A DNA stretch of 46,958 nt from Methanosuratincolales archaeon (GTDB lineage: Archaea; Thermoproteota; Methanomethylicia; Methanomethylicales; Methanomethylicaceae): assembly GCA_014361445.1 (NCBI GenBank), contig JACIVQ010000007.1, positions 1-46,958 of the forward strand. Direction: 5' to 3'. The notes below the pieces were generated by a model, which saw only the letters and a list, made by a program, of their open reading frames with translations, was not told the origin of the DNA and made no database searches. Shown one piece after another: positions 33,740 to 41,342 of this stretch (positions are counted from its first letter, which is position 1; each line of letters starts with the position of its first letter). The position numbers and the translations under genes were made by a program.

Positions 33740-35260
33740 TTAAGAGACCAAGAAATGACCAAACTTGGTGGCAAGACCCCTCAGTCGCTGAGGGAAAAGG
33801 GCAATTAACAATTCTAAATCGGCGTTATTCACAATTTTTAGAGTTTTTAACATTATTATGTAAACAATACCACCAATAACAATGTAGGCGGGCATCAAAT
33901 ATTTCGAATAATATGCCCGCACAAAAATGGAAACAAATATTGACATAATGGAAGAGATAATGAGCGAAGTGAAGAAACATTTCCAGTCTATCAAATCGCG
34001 TATCTCTGACTTTACATATAGGAGCATTGTGAAGAAGTTTGCCAATATCAAGGCGCTTCTGCCGATCGCTGCCCCAACCGCACCTAACTGGGGTACAAAA
34101 AAGATAGAAACAAAGGTGCATGCGATTATCGCGACAGCCTGAGAGATGAAGAAGACAAAAGTTTTCCCTATTGAGGCAATGTATGTATAGACTATATAAT
34201 GTAGAGACAAAACAACAGACGCAACAGCCATGATCGCCAATGCTGGCGACCCTTCAATATATCTCGATCCTGCAAAAAGGTCTACTGTGGGCAAGGCAGT
34301 CGCAGCAAGTCCAAGAGCCAGGGGGGAATAAATAATAGCGGAGTATCTTGATGCAACTTTTGTTGTTCTCAAAATGCCATGGATATCACCTTTGCCAAAA
34401 AGGCCCGAGACCCTGGGAAATATGGCAGATGCTAAGGACCCAGATAATGAGGAGACGTAAAGAACAGCAGTTGTAGCTGGAGAGTAAATCCCAAGCGTGT
34501 GGGCCCCAGCCAGCCCAAGAACAATATATCGGTCTATAGTTGATTGAAGATAACCCAGTATGTTTGACCCATAGATCGGAGCGGAGTATTTTAGCAGAGT
34601 AAAGAGCGGAAATGCCCCGCGCATTTTTCGTATGATATCACGACAGAATAAAAGAGATAGGAAAAGAAACAGAAAGTCAGCAATTATCCATCCAAGGATT
34701 ATCCCAGCAATTCCAAGACCCAGTAGTAGAAAAGATATCGCCGCGACAGCCCTGACCAAATTAGAGAGAATTGAAGTGATTGAAAGTTCCTTAAATCTCT
34801 GAGAGCCATAGAGCAATGAGAAAGAAAATTGGGAGAAGAATAAAGCCAAGATATCCAGAGCAAGCATTCTGAAAAAAATTGCTTCTGCTTCACTCCCGAA
34901 GAATATCAATGAAAGGGCAGGGGCGAACAATAAGCAAAAACCGCCACCGAAGACTGCTAGAATAGTGCCGATTTTAAATCCGGTGTAGGCAACGCTTATT
35001 GCGTCAGATGAGATTCCCTTTCCCAAGAATTCAGAGTAATATTTTGAGATTGCAGAAGGTAATGCGAATATTAGTACCGTGAGAAGTAAACTTGAAAACA
35101 TTGTTATAGCAGAGACTTTGCCCAGATCGGCGATGGTAGGGAGGAGTCTAGCGGCAAAGGCAAAATACACAATCCCAGTTATAATGGATACCACAGTCTG
35201 TGCCGCAATATAAGCGGCAGAACGAGCCAACCGGACTTTTTCATCGTTCAAAGGACACAC
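33740..35260 (-). CDS. Polysaccharide/lipid-linked oligosaccharide flippase (MOP superfamily)
   Basis: A 506-residue membrane protein with about 14 helices in the RfbX/MurJ-like pattern. Landmarks: ARSAAYIAAQTVVSIITGIVYFAFAARLLP at the N-terminus (conserved first helix of Wzx-type flippases), SKYYSEFLGKG after the second helix, and LGAVGAAIGRSALILANF near residue 400. Probably moves lipid-linked glycans across the membrane for S-layer glycosylation or exopolysaccharide. The start is a GTG just ahead of CPLNDEKVRLARS; a TTG slightly downstream is possible. With the GT2 gene about 2 kb away it hints at a glycan locus, but other glycan genes are absent. Confidence 0.87.
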   Translation of the reverse strand: MCPLNDEKVRLARSAAYIAAQTVVSIITGIVYFAFAARLLPTIADLGKVSAITMFSSLLLTVLIFALPSAISKYYSEFLGKGISSDAISVAYTGFKIGTILAVFGGGFCLLFAPALSLIFFGSEAEAIFFRMLALDILALFFSQFSFSLLYGSQRFKELSITSILSNLVRAVAAISFLLLGLGIAGIILGWIIADFLFLFLSLLFCRDIIRKMRGAFPLFTLLKYSAPIYGSNILGYLQSTIDRYIVLGLAGAHTLGIYSPATTAVLYVSSLSGSLASAIFPRVSGLFGKGDIHGILRTTKVASRYSAIIYSPLALGLAATALPTVDLFAGSRYIEGSPALAIMAVASVVLSLHYIVYTYIASIGKTFVFFISQAVAIIACTFVSIFFVPQLGAVGAAIGRSALILANFFTMLLYVKSEIRDLIDWKCFFTSLIISSIMSIFVSIFVRAYYSKYLMPAYIVIGGIVYIIMLKTLKIVNNADLELLIALFPQRLRGLATKFGHFLVS

Positions 35261-35347
35261 CAGTTTGATTATATGTCAAACGAACATGGCTAAAAATTTG
35301 TAGTGAGTTTAACTTCTATTTTTCTGTTTTCTAAAATTATATCGTAG

Positions 35348-35422
35348 CGGGCCCGGAGGGATTTGAACCCTCGACCATCGACTTAGAAGGCCGACGCGCT
35401 ATCCAGTCTGCGCCACGGGCCC
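35348..35422 (-). tRNA. tRNA-Arg (TCT)
   Basis: On the minus strand: acceptor arms GGGCCCG and CGGGCCC, discriminator G, no encoded CCA (CTA follows). Anticodon arm TCGGC-CTTCTAA-GTCGA gives TCT. T arm GAGGG-TTCAAAT-CCCTC. No intron. Confidence 0.94.
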
Positions 35423-35580
35423 CAATTGCACAGAAATCATTCTGCAATTAAACCTTTTTGTTGTCAAATTTAGCGGATTGGTTTATGCGGCTAAGCATAA
35501 GTCAAGAATAAATCTAAATAACCCCCCATTTTTTAGTGATCCTTAGTGCGGGGGTTCCCAAGTCAGGACAACGGGGCAGG

Positions 35581-35600
35581 GCGCCGATAAGGCGTGCCAA
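35581..35600 (+). other. Noncanonical tRNA-Leu intron 1 (anticodon stem, 30/31)
   Basis: A 20-nt intron. The central 4-bp helix GGCA (35575-35578) pairs with TGCC (35595-35598), the bulges are GGG (35579-35581) and AAA (35599-35601), and the inner hairpin is CGCC-GATAA-GGCG-type (35582-35594). The outer helix is very weak (about two pairs), so this is a relaxed bulge-helix-bulge. Its removal joins CAGG to A and restores the anticodon stem. Confidence 0.85.
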
Positions 35601-35607
35601 ACTTAAG

Positions 35608-35631
35608 ATCCATAGGCTTGGTGGATAGGGT
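35608..35631 (+). other. Canonical tRNA-Leu intron 2 (position 37/38)
   Basis: A 24-nt intron. Central helix CTTA (35602-35605) pairs with TAGG (35626-35629). Bulges are AGA (35606-35608) and GTA (35630-35632). Inner helix TCCA/TGGA. The outer helix is the anticodon stem, whose 5' strand is completed only once intron 1 is removed, which implies an order of splicing. Confidence 0.87.
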
Positions 35632-35722
35632 ATCCTGTGGCGTAGGCCTTCGAGGGTTCAAATCCCTCCCCCCGCATTGAGTTTTGTAAATGAACTTTAA
35701 CTCTGCTATGAACCTAAGGTTT

Positions 35723-36100
35723 TTAGATTTTGTAGACCTCCCATTTTTCATTAACCCATAAACCTATTATCTGAATATCGAATTTCCAACTTTTAACAAC
35801 TTCAATACTTTTTGCTATCTGCTCAATTTGGGTGTCCTTCTCCACAGGATTTCCTGCACAATCATAATGCCCGACAATGGCAACCAGTTTCGAATTGTGT
35901 TTTCTTACAGATATTTCCAGCCTCTTTTTTATGGAATCTATGAGCGCTTTATCCTTATTTTCTGATAGTATTTTAATCGGACCGGGCTCGGTGATCATGT
36001 CAACATATTCTGCGGAATATTTTTCCCTTAACCATTCAATAACGGGGATTTGAGTTCTCCCATCCATACAGTTAATAGCGGTAACGAAGACACCTTTCAT
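35723..36100 (-). CDS. Small beta-carbonic-anhydrase-like protein
   Basis: A 125-residue protein with the zinc-site pattern of beta-carbonic anhydrases: INCMDGR (CxDxR, residues about 9-15) and VGHYDCAGN (HxxC, residues about 77-85). It is much shorter than classical enzymes (about 200) and lacks the flanking helices, so it belongs to a truncated branch whose activity is uncertain. It could bind zinc and hydrate CO2, or have another role. ATG has GGAGGG upstream with good spacing. It lies between tRNA-Leu and the DNA glycosylase gene and is not in an evident operon. Confidence 0.78.
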   Translation of the reverse strand: MKGVFVTAINCMDGRTQIPVIEWLREKYSAEYVDMITEPGPIKILSENKDKALIDSIKKRLEISVRKHNSKLVAIVGHYDCAGNPVEKDTQIEQIAKSIEVVKSWKFDIQIIGLWVNEKWEVYKI

Positions 36101-36180
36101 CTATTTCCCTCCGACAATTCTAGTTTAATCACAGTACACAATTGATAGGCTTTTAATAATCCTGACCCTTAAAAACCCAC

Positions 36181-37047
36181 TCATTTAAGGATCTTTCCAG
36201 TCATCAAATACCAAATGTACAGATCCAGCTCAGCGACTGTAATCCTCAGCCTATAAGCGATTGCAGACAAAATACTTTCACATTCAAGATATCTTCTTTT
36301 GGTCAAAGTTTTTGGTTTTTCGATTAAACCTTTTATTTCTAAATAATTTATTATATGACGGTCTATTATAGCTAAGTCCTTGAAGCCAATATTCCTTAGA
36401 AAATGGCTCGCCTCCTTGTAGCCGAGCCCCTTTACATTTTCAATCAGCCACTCCCTCACAGAGCTGCTACACCTAAATCCTTTAATTGTCTCAAGTAAAT
36501 TTCCGTAAAGCCTCCTAGCATCCACAATATACTCTGCTCTACTATCAGGGAAGCGGTGTCCCAGCCTTCGAAGTTCATCAGAAAGTTCCTCTTTTGTAAG
36601 TGTAATAAAGCCGTCACCAACTGACCTTTGTATCTTAATGCCGCCTTCGGCCGAAAAATTCGCGGTCAGTATGCAAAAACAGAGTTCTTTAAATACTGAG
36701 CGTTCGTCTTTGCCATTTTCCTCAAACTCCTTCATCCTCAAATTCACGATCTTTTCACATTTTTCCATTACAGATCTTATCTCATCCAAAAAGTCGAGTC
36801 TTGCTATTTTTACAATATACTTTTCAAGCTCTTTTTGTGCCGAAAATACTGCGTGGGGTACCTTGAAGACTTCTTCCAGAACTAAACAAAAATCCTCAAA
36901 ATAGTCAACAGAACAACAACTTACTATAACATTTCCAACAAATTCAGCGACAATGACTTTCTCCTTACTATGGAGATCGACTATTTTACTTTCAGCCCCA
37001 AACCTTTGATTATAGAGTTCTTTTGCCCTTTCTAGGAGATTTTCCAT
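36181..37047 (-). CDS. 8-oxoguanine DNA glycosylase/AP lyase (Ogg2 family) with N-terminal extension
   Basis: Base-excision repair enzyme that removes 8-oxoguanine. The C-terminal ~200 residues are Ogg2: FCILTANFSAEGGIKIQRSVG, the helix-hairpin-helix VKGLGYKEASHFLRNIGFKDLAIIDRHI with the catalytic Lys (GYK) and Asp (IIDRH), and the typical C-terminus LDLYIWYLMTGKILK, whose terminal Lys is used for substrate recognition. Archaeal Ogg2 is usually about 205-210 residues, but this one is 288, with about 80 extra N-terminal residues (VIVSCCSVDYFEDFCLVLEEVFKVPHAVF) that match nothing I know. The domain is on the same reading frame with no gap, so it is a fusion or a lineage-specific extension. Confidence 0.87.
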   Translation of the reverse strand: MENLLERAKELYNQRFGAESKIVDLHSKEKVIVAEFVGNVIVSCCSVDYFEDFCLVLEEVFKVPHAVFSAQKELEKYIVKIARLDFLDEIRSVMEKCEKIVNLRMKEFEENGKDERSVFKELCFCILTANFSAEGGIKIQRSVGDGFITLTKEELSDELRRLGHRFPDSRAEYIVDARRLYGNLLETIKGFRCSSSVREWLIENVKGLGYKEASHFLRNIGFKDLAIIDRHIINYLEIKGLIEKPKTLTKRRYLECESILSAIAYRLRITVAELDLYIWYLMTGKILK

Positions 37048-37248
37048 GGTTTGTTTGCCTCTTTATGGTTCCTTTTTCTATGCAAATAAATTATTTCGAC
37101 GTTTGACTAATAATAACTGGAGCTTATATTAAAAATCAATATGTCGATTATAAAGTATTTGTTAACCCCCACTAAAGTCTATTGTTCCTTTTAGACCTGC
37201 CCAGAAAGGGCATTTTATAACACGATGCGCTGTTGTTTTTGTGGCGAG

Positions 37249-37260
37249 TCAATATATAAA
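37249..37260 (+). promoter_or_regulatory. TATA box of the superoxide reductase gene
   Basis: AATATATAAAAG lies about 26 nt before the first GTG of the superoxide reductase frame, so transcription would begin near that codon and leave no or almost no leader. Confidence 0.6.
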
Positions 37261-37278
37261 AGCTCATTATTATTTTAA

Positions 37279-37671
37279 GTGGTGATTCCTATTACCGAGA
37301 GGTTGCAAGTCTACAAATGTGAGATCTGCGGCAATATCGTTATGGTTCTTCACTCCGGAATCGGACAGTTGGTTTGCTGCGGCGAACCTATGAAACTTCT
37401 GGAAGAGAAAACCGTCGATGTAGGAAAAGAAAAGCACGTTCCAGTTGTTGAAAAGACCGATAGGGGCATCCTCGTAAAAGTTGGGTCGGTGCCACATCCA
37501 ATGGAGGAAAAACATTACATCGAATGGGTCCAGATAATTCAAAATGATGTAACAATGATTGGTTTTCTTAAGCCAGGAATGAAGCCCGAGGCATTATTTG
37601 AAATTAGTGGAGAGATCGCAAAAGCGAGGGAGTATTGTAACATCCACGGTCTTTGGTCAAACAAAAAGTGA
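37279..37671 (+). CDS. dfx: Desulfoferrodoxin / superoxide reductase
   Basis: Non-heme iron enzyme that reduces superoxide to peroxide without making oxygen, typical of anaerobes. The N-terminal desulforedoxin centre is [16 protein letters not shown]...LVCCGEPM (CxxC and CC, four Cys). The catalytic centre ligands are the spaced His residues in [23 protein letters not shown] and the C-terminal CNIHGLW (Cys and His). At 130 residues it is a two-centre form (2Fe-SOR). GTG start; a GGTGAT motif overlaps the start, and an ATT five codons in cannot be excluded. It is not in an operon with rubredoxin here. Confidence 0.93.
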   Translation: MVIPITERLQVYKCEICGNIVMVLHSGIGQLVCCGEPMKLLEEKTVDVGKEKHVPVVEKTDRGILVKVGSVPHPMEEKHYIEWVQIIQNDVTMIGFLKPGMKPEALFEISGEIAKAREYCNIHGLWSNKK

Positions 37672-37757
37672 TGTGCAAGCGCTTACCATAGATAAATAAA
37701 CAAAATATCTTTTTTTATTTCTTAATTTATAAAACGTTCATTTTAATGCGGGAAAGT

Positions 37758-37765
37758 TTTATATA
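37758..37765 (+). promoter_or_regulatory. TATA box of glnA
   Basis: TTTATATA preceded by the purine-rich GGAAAG (BRE-like) ends about 40 nt before the proposed TTG start of glnA and about 30 nt before its alternative GTG codons. This gives a short leader that carries a GGTGG motif. Confidence 0.6.
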
Positions 37766-37806
37766 CGCTTAAGGTCCAACTCTACGAAATATTAGTGGTG
37801 GAACAC

Positions 37807-39171
37807 TTGAAAAATTTCAAGGACGCAGTCTGGAAAGAGAAAGTAACCGAAGTCATCCAGAAGATTCAAGAGGAGCAGATAAAATTTGTCAGATTGCAAT
37901 TTACAGACATAAATGGGATATTGAAGAGTGTTGCTGTCACCTCTAAAAGAATAGAATCCATCTTTGACAGCGGGCAATCTTTTGACGGATCTTCAATCAC
38001 CGGATACCGCCCCATTGAGGAATCAGACATGGTGCTTTACCCTGACCCTTCCACCTTTGCAATATTGCCTTGGAGGCCGAAAGACAGAGCATCATGCAGG
38101 CTGATCTGCGATGTTTATACGCCCGACAACAAACGGTTTGAAGGAGACCCGCGGTATATCTTAGAAAGGGCACTTGCAAGGTTAAGAGATGCCGGCATGG
38201 CGTATATGTGCGCCCCAGAGCTGGAGTTCTTCATCCTTAAAGAAAACGGAGACGGAGGAGTTCCAAGCCCTATCGATATGGCTGGCTACTTTGACTACCA
38301 TCCTGGTGACCTTACCGACGAACTTAGGAGAGAGATTTCCGACTATGCCGAAGCTTTTGGCATAGAAATTGAGATCTCTCATCATGAAGTTGCAACTGGG
38401 CAGAACGAGATCGATTTCAAGTATGATGAAGGACTCATAACCGCTGACAGAGCGATAACGATGAAGATGGTCACAAAGGTTGTGGCGGCTAGGAATGGTT
38501 ACTTGGCAACATACATGCCAAAGCCCTTTTACGGAGTAAATGGGTCAGGGATGCATACCCACCAGAGCTTTTGGAGCACCGACCTTAAAACAAACTTATG
38601 TTATTCTGATGACCCTAGCCAAGGATACCTTTCAGACTTAGCAAAATATGCAATAGGAGGGCAACTAGCTCATGGAAGAGAGATGTGTGCTGTTTTAGCC
38701 TCCTGGCCAAACTCTTACAAAAGACTAGTTCCAGGTTATGAAGCACCTGTCTACATTGCTTGGGCGCACAAGAATCGCTCTCCCTTAATACGGGTTCCAA
38801 ACTTTGGGGGCAGGCGCAACGCTGCTAGGTTCGAGATCCGATGTCCAGATCCTGCAGGAAACCCGTATCTCCAATTTGCTGTACTCGCATTGTCCGCTCT
38901 TGATGGTATAAAGAAGAAAATCGACCCAGGACCTCCTACAGAGTTAAACGTCTATAAGATGAACTATGAAGAGCGAAAGGCGAGGAACATTATCGCTCTA
39001 CCCGAGTCGCTTAAGGAGGCGCTGGATGAGATGGAAAGGAGCGACTTCATGAAGGATGCACTGGGAGAAACGGCTTTTGAAAACTTCCTATCCGTCAAGC
39101 GAAAGGAGTGGGATCTTTACCGAATGCAAGTAACAGACTGGGAAGTAGACAGATACATCCGAAAGCTCTAA
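37807..39171 (+). CDS. glnA: Glutamine synthetase type I
   Basis: Makes glutamine from glutamate, ammonia and ATP. Landmarks: VRLQFTDINGILKSV, DGSSITGYRPIEESDMVLYPD (beta-grasp), APELEFFI with metal ligands, NEIDFKYDEGL, MPKPFYGVNGSGMHTHQS, the ATP-binding KRLVPGYEAPVYIAWAHKNRSPLIRVP, and the catalytic RFEIRCPDPAGNPYLQFAV. The adenylylation-site tyrosine motif of bacterial type I-beta enzymes is not seen, so this is the I-alpha form. Start: a TTG at 37807, 5 nt after GGTGG, gives MKNFKDAVW and 454 residues; GTG codons at 37795 and 37798 are alternatives. Confidence 0.96.
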   Translation: MKNFKDAVWKEKVTEVIQKIQEEQIKFVRLQFTDINGILKSVAVTSKRIESIFDSGQSFDGSSITGYRPIEESDMVLYPDPSTFAILPWRPKDRASCRLICDVYTPDNKRFEGDPRYILERALARLRDAGMAYMCAPELEFFILKENGDGGVPSPIDMAGYFDYHPGDLTDELRREISDYAEAFGIEIEISHHEVATGQNEIDFKYDEGLITADRAITMKMVTKVVAARNGYLATYMPKPFYGVNGSGMHTHQSFWSTDLKTNLCYSDDPSQGYLSDLAKYAIGGQLAHGREMCAVLASWPNSYKRLVPGYEAPVYIAWAHKNRSPLIRVPNFGGRRNAARFEIRCPDPAGNPYLQFAVLALSALDGIKKKIDPGPPTELNVYKMNYEERKARNIIALPESLKEALDEMERSDFMKDALGETAFENFLSVKRKEWDLYRMQVTDWEVDRYIRKL

Positions 39172-39250
39172 AGTTATTTACAAAAGCAACATAGCAGCAC
39201 TTTTTATATTTTTATATATTTATACAATCAATAACCTAGTGGTGACCATT

Positions 39251-39520
39251 GTGAAAAGAAGACTTTTAGATATATTGGCTTGTCCTATTTGTAAACATTT
39301 CCCACTAGAACTTTTGGTTTTTGAGGAAAGGGAGGAGATCGACGAGGGTCTTTTGACCTGCAAAAATTGTGGTAGATGGTACCCGATAATTGAGAGTATT
39401 CCACATATGCTACCAGACGAGTTGAGAGATGAGAAAGAAGATCTAGAGTTCCTCAAAAAATGGGAGAAAAAGATTCCAGAGCCAGTATTAAGGAACGGGA
39501 AACCTTTCAATTTGAAATAA
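39251..39520 (+). CDS. Trm112-family zinc protein
   Basis: Small activator subunit of Trm112-dependent methyltransferases (tRNA, rRNA and release factor). The two CxxC motifs are ILACPICKHFPLELLVF near residue 10 and LLTCKNCGRWYPIIESIPHMLPDELR near residue 46, with the characteristic GRWYPII.IPHMLP. The C-terminal helix is charged. GTG at 39251 is 5 nt after GGTGA and starts MKRRLLDILACPIC, the family N-terminus; a GTG at 39239 is an alternative. TATA-like TTTATATATTTATA lies at about 39210-39224. At about 90 residues it is typical of archaeal Trm112. Confidence 0.9.
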   Translation: MKRRLLDILACPICKHFPLELLVFEEREEIDEGLLTCKNCGRWYPIIESIPHMLPDELRDEKEDLEFLKKWEKKIPEPVLRNGKPFNLK

Positions 39521-39546
39521 AAATCCAAAAAAGTTTTGATGGATTT

Positions 39547-39690
39547 TTACTTCCTATGTGGGCACTTCTGGCACTGTATCTCTCCGTTTGGCAACATCGT
39601 CCCTTCCTCATTGAACGGGGGACGGTGGCATATATAGTAGGTATTTCCTGAAGGCGTCTTATACACTTCGAATAGTGAACATTGCGGCAT
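39547..39690 (-). CDS. Tiny four-cysteine zinc-ribbon-like protein
   Basis: A 47-residue reading frame starting at ATG 39690, with GGAGGTG 6 nt upstream, a near-perfect ribosome-binding site. It contains Cys at residues 4, 21, 40 and 43, with a CH pair at 21-22 and a terminal CQKCPHRK. The C-x16-C ... C-x2-C pattern is that of a small zinc ribbon or knuckle. Function is unknown. A TATA box for the minus strand (39734-39745) lies about 45 nt upstream and is shared with the nitrilase gene. Confidence 0.72.
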   Translation of the reverse strand: MPQCSLFEVYKTPSGNTYYICHRPPFNEEGTMLPNGEIQCQKCPHRK

Positions 39691-39733
39691 TCATTACACC
39701 TCCGTAATATGGACAAAACCAAGAATAAACTCC

Positions 39734-39745
39734 GATATATAAAGA
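39734..39745. promoter_or_regulatory. Shared TATA box between divergent genes
   Basis: GATATATAAAGA is TATA-like on both strands and lies between the tiny zinc-protein gene (start 39690, minus) and the nitrilase gene (start 39815, plus). It may serve both. Confidence 0.45.
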
Positions 39746-39814
39746 TTTTTTAATCCCACCTCTGTGGGAAAACCTATCTATCTCCTTTGGGGCAATATTA
39801 GTCAAGTGATCTCC

Positions 39815-40633
39815 ATGCGGATAGGTATTGTGCAGATGGGCAGTAATGAAAATAAAGAGGAAAATCTTAACAAAGCACTTCATTTCATTCAAAAGGCTGT
39901 TAATGAAGGTGCCGAACTAATCGTACTGCCTGAGCTTTTCAATTATCTTCCATCCAAAATGACAAAACAGGGACATCTTAAAAATGCCGAAGGCATAGAT
40001 GGACCCTCTATTAAGGCCCTTGAAAAAGTGGCAAAATCAAACAACGTGATAATAGTAGCAGGGAGCATAACTGAGCTAGATGGAGAAAAACTCTACAACA
40101 CATCTTTTGTAATCTCAAATAAGGGGATTTTGGGAAAGTATAGGAAGGTTCATCTGTTTAAGTTTGGCAACATCGATGAAACCTCTGTCTTCGAGGCAGG
40201 AAATAAGCCCGAGGTTATTGATCTCTACGGAGTTAAAATAGGCCTTACCATCTGTTTTGACCTTAGGTTTCCTGAATTTTTCAGAACTGAAACTTTGATG
40301 GGGGCTGACCTTATTTTTAACGTTGCAGCTTTTCTAGAGAAGACTGGAAAGATTCACTGGATGCCCCTATTAAGGGCAAGAGCGATAGAAAACCAAGTAT
40401 TTTTAGTAGCTACAAATCAGGCTAAGATAAAGGGGCACGGTTGCAAATATTATGGGCATAGCTGTATAATAGACCCTTGGGGCAAAATATTGGCAAAAGC
40501 AAAAAGTGATGAGTGTGTGATTACGTGCAACATAGATCTACAGAAAATAGAAGGGGTAAGAAAAAAGATGCCCCTATTAGATATGCGGCGTATTGACGTA
40601 TATGATATTATGAAAAGTGTCAAGCGTCCTTAA
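39815..40633 (+). CDS. Carbon-nitrogen hydrolase (nitrilase superfamily)
   Basis: A 272-residue C-N hydrolase that cleaves amide or nitrile bonds. The Glu-Lys-Cys triad is visible: IVLPELFNY (Glu, near residue 41), GKYRKVHLFKFGN (Lys, near residue 110) and GLTICFDLRFPEFFR (Cys, near residue 144). Closest in style to omega-amidase/NIT2-type enzymes that hydrolyse alpha-ketoglutaramate or similar, but substrate is not proven. ATG at 39815 starts MRIGIVQMGSN, the family N-terminus. An in-frame upstream start would add 17 residues. Confidence 0.87.
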   Translation: MRIGIVQMGSNENKEENLNKALHFIQKAVNEGAELIVLPELFNYLPSKMTKQGHLKNAEGIDGPSIKALEKVAKSNNVIIVAGSITELDGEKLYNTSFVISNKGILGKYRKVHLFKFGNIDETSVFEAGNKPEVIDLYGVKIGLTICFDLRFPEFFRTETLMGADLIFNVAAFLEKTGKIHWMPLLRARAIENQVFLVATNQAKIKGHGCKYYGHSCIIDPWGKILAKAKSDECVITCNIDLQKIEGVRKKMPLLDMRRIDVYDIMKSVKRP

Positions 40634-40699
40634 AGGAATGGTCTCAAGGAATTTAAAGAATGAGAAAATGAGAAAAAATAAAAAAGGGATCTTTTGTGG

Positions 40700-40843
40700 C
40701 TACTTAACCGCAGCCCTAAAGTAAGCTCCGCATCCTGGGCACTTGAAAAGACCAATTGTCAATGCTTTCTTTCCCTTGGGGGCAAGTTTCCAAGTCTTGG
40801 TTGGGCTAGCAACCTCTTTACCACATTTTGGACATTTTGCCAT
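40700..40843 (-). CDS. Small archaeal zinc-ribbon protein
   Basis: A 47-residue protein with two CxxC motifs: [10 protein letters not shown] at the N-terminus and [11 protein letters not shown] near the C-terminus, separated by a basic stretch ([16 protein letters not shown]). Similar short zinc-ribbon proteins are widespread in archaea. A nucleic-acid-binding or transcription/ribosome-associated role is likely but not shown. ATG at 40843 lies 7 nt after GGAGGG. It is transcribed opposite to the nitrilase gene. Confidence 0.8.
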   Translation of the reverse strand: MAKCPKCGKEVASPTKTWKLAPKGKKALTIGLFKCPGCGAYFRAAVK

Positions 40844-41342
40844 TAAAAACCCTCCATTTTATGATGCCAATTAATCATGGCGTTCATGGTGCTAAAAAAG
40901 CTTATGGTGAAAATTTATCCTTAAAAGAGTATCCCATAAAGAAATTTTCTGCAATTATCGGATATTGCGCACATTCAATTTAATTAAAAAAAGCAAAAGT
41001 TGCAGGAAAAAATTTTATAAAATTATATAAACGTTGCAATTTTTTACAGAAAAAACTCGAAAGTTTACGGTTTTAACTATGGGATGAATTTTCAATGAGC
41101 TTAATTTTGGTGAAAAGTTGTGTAGGATTTTGGATCCAAAATAAAGGAGATTTTTATGTCAATTAAAGTCGAGCGGTCTCAAATGAGACTTAATGCCACT
41201 CTATATTGGCCTTGGTGTTGTAAACTTTGCTACTGTTTGGTTTAAAAGTTAAAACAACCTATAGCCTTTTCAAGTAGGATGCTCCATGGATGATCTTATG
41301 ATGGCTAAATAACACCTATTGCTTGTAAGGTGGAACGGAATA
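40844..41342. other. 500-bp AT-rich intergenic stretch
   Basis: No conventional gene. It contains TATA-like TTTATAAAATTATATAAA at about 41014-41031 flanked by two TTGCA repeats, and one short Cys-rich reading frame described separately. No tRNA, repeat array or clear RNA fold was found. Confidence 0.45.
41156..41245 (+). CDS. Possible 29-residue Cys-rich peptide
   Basis: An ATG at 41156, 6 nt after GGAGA, opens 29 codons and a TAA. The C-terminal half has WPWCCKLCYC, with four Cys in seven residues. The strong ribosome-binding site and the Cys cluster are suggestive. The ORF is very short and has no known family, so it may be chance. Confidence 0.3.
   Translation: MSIKVERSQMRLNATLYWPWCCKLCYCLV

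Larger units (their letters stand above)
35548..35676 (+). tRNA. tRNA-Leu (TAA) with two introns
   Basis: Class II tRNA. Acceptor arms GCGGGGG (35548-35554) and CCCCCGC (35669-35675), discriminator A, no CCA. T arm GAGGG-TTCAAAT-CCCTC. After removal of two introns the anticodon arm is CAGGA-CTTAAGA-TCCTG, a perfect stem with anticodon TAA. Intron 1 interrupts the stem at position 30/31, and intron 2 is at the canonical 37/38. Short variable arm near 35638-35651. D stem CCC/GGG. Confidence 0.93.

Noticed and set aside
37228-37281. 17-codon ATG frame with CCFCGES just before superoxide reductase
   Set aside because: Overlaps the TATA box of the next gene, so it would not be transcribed from that promoter.
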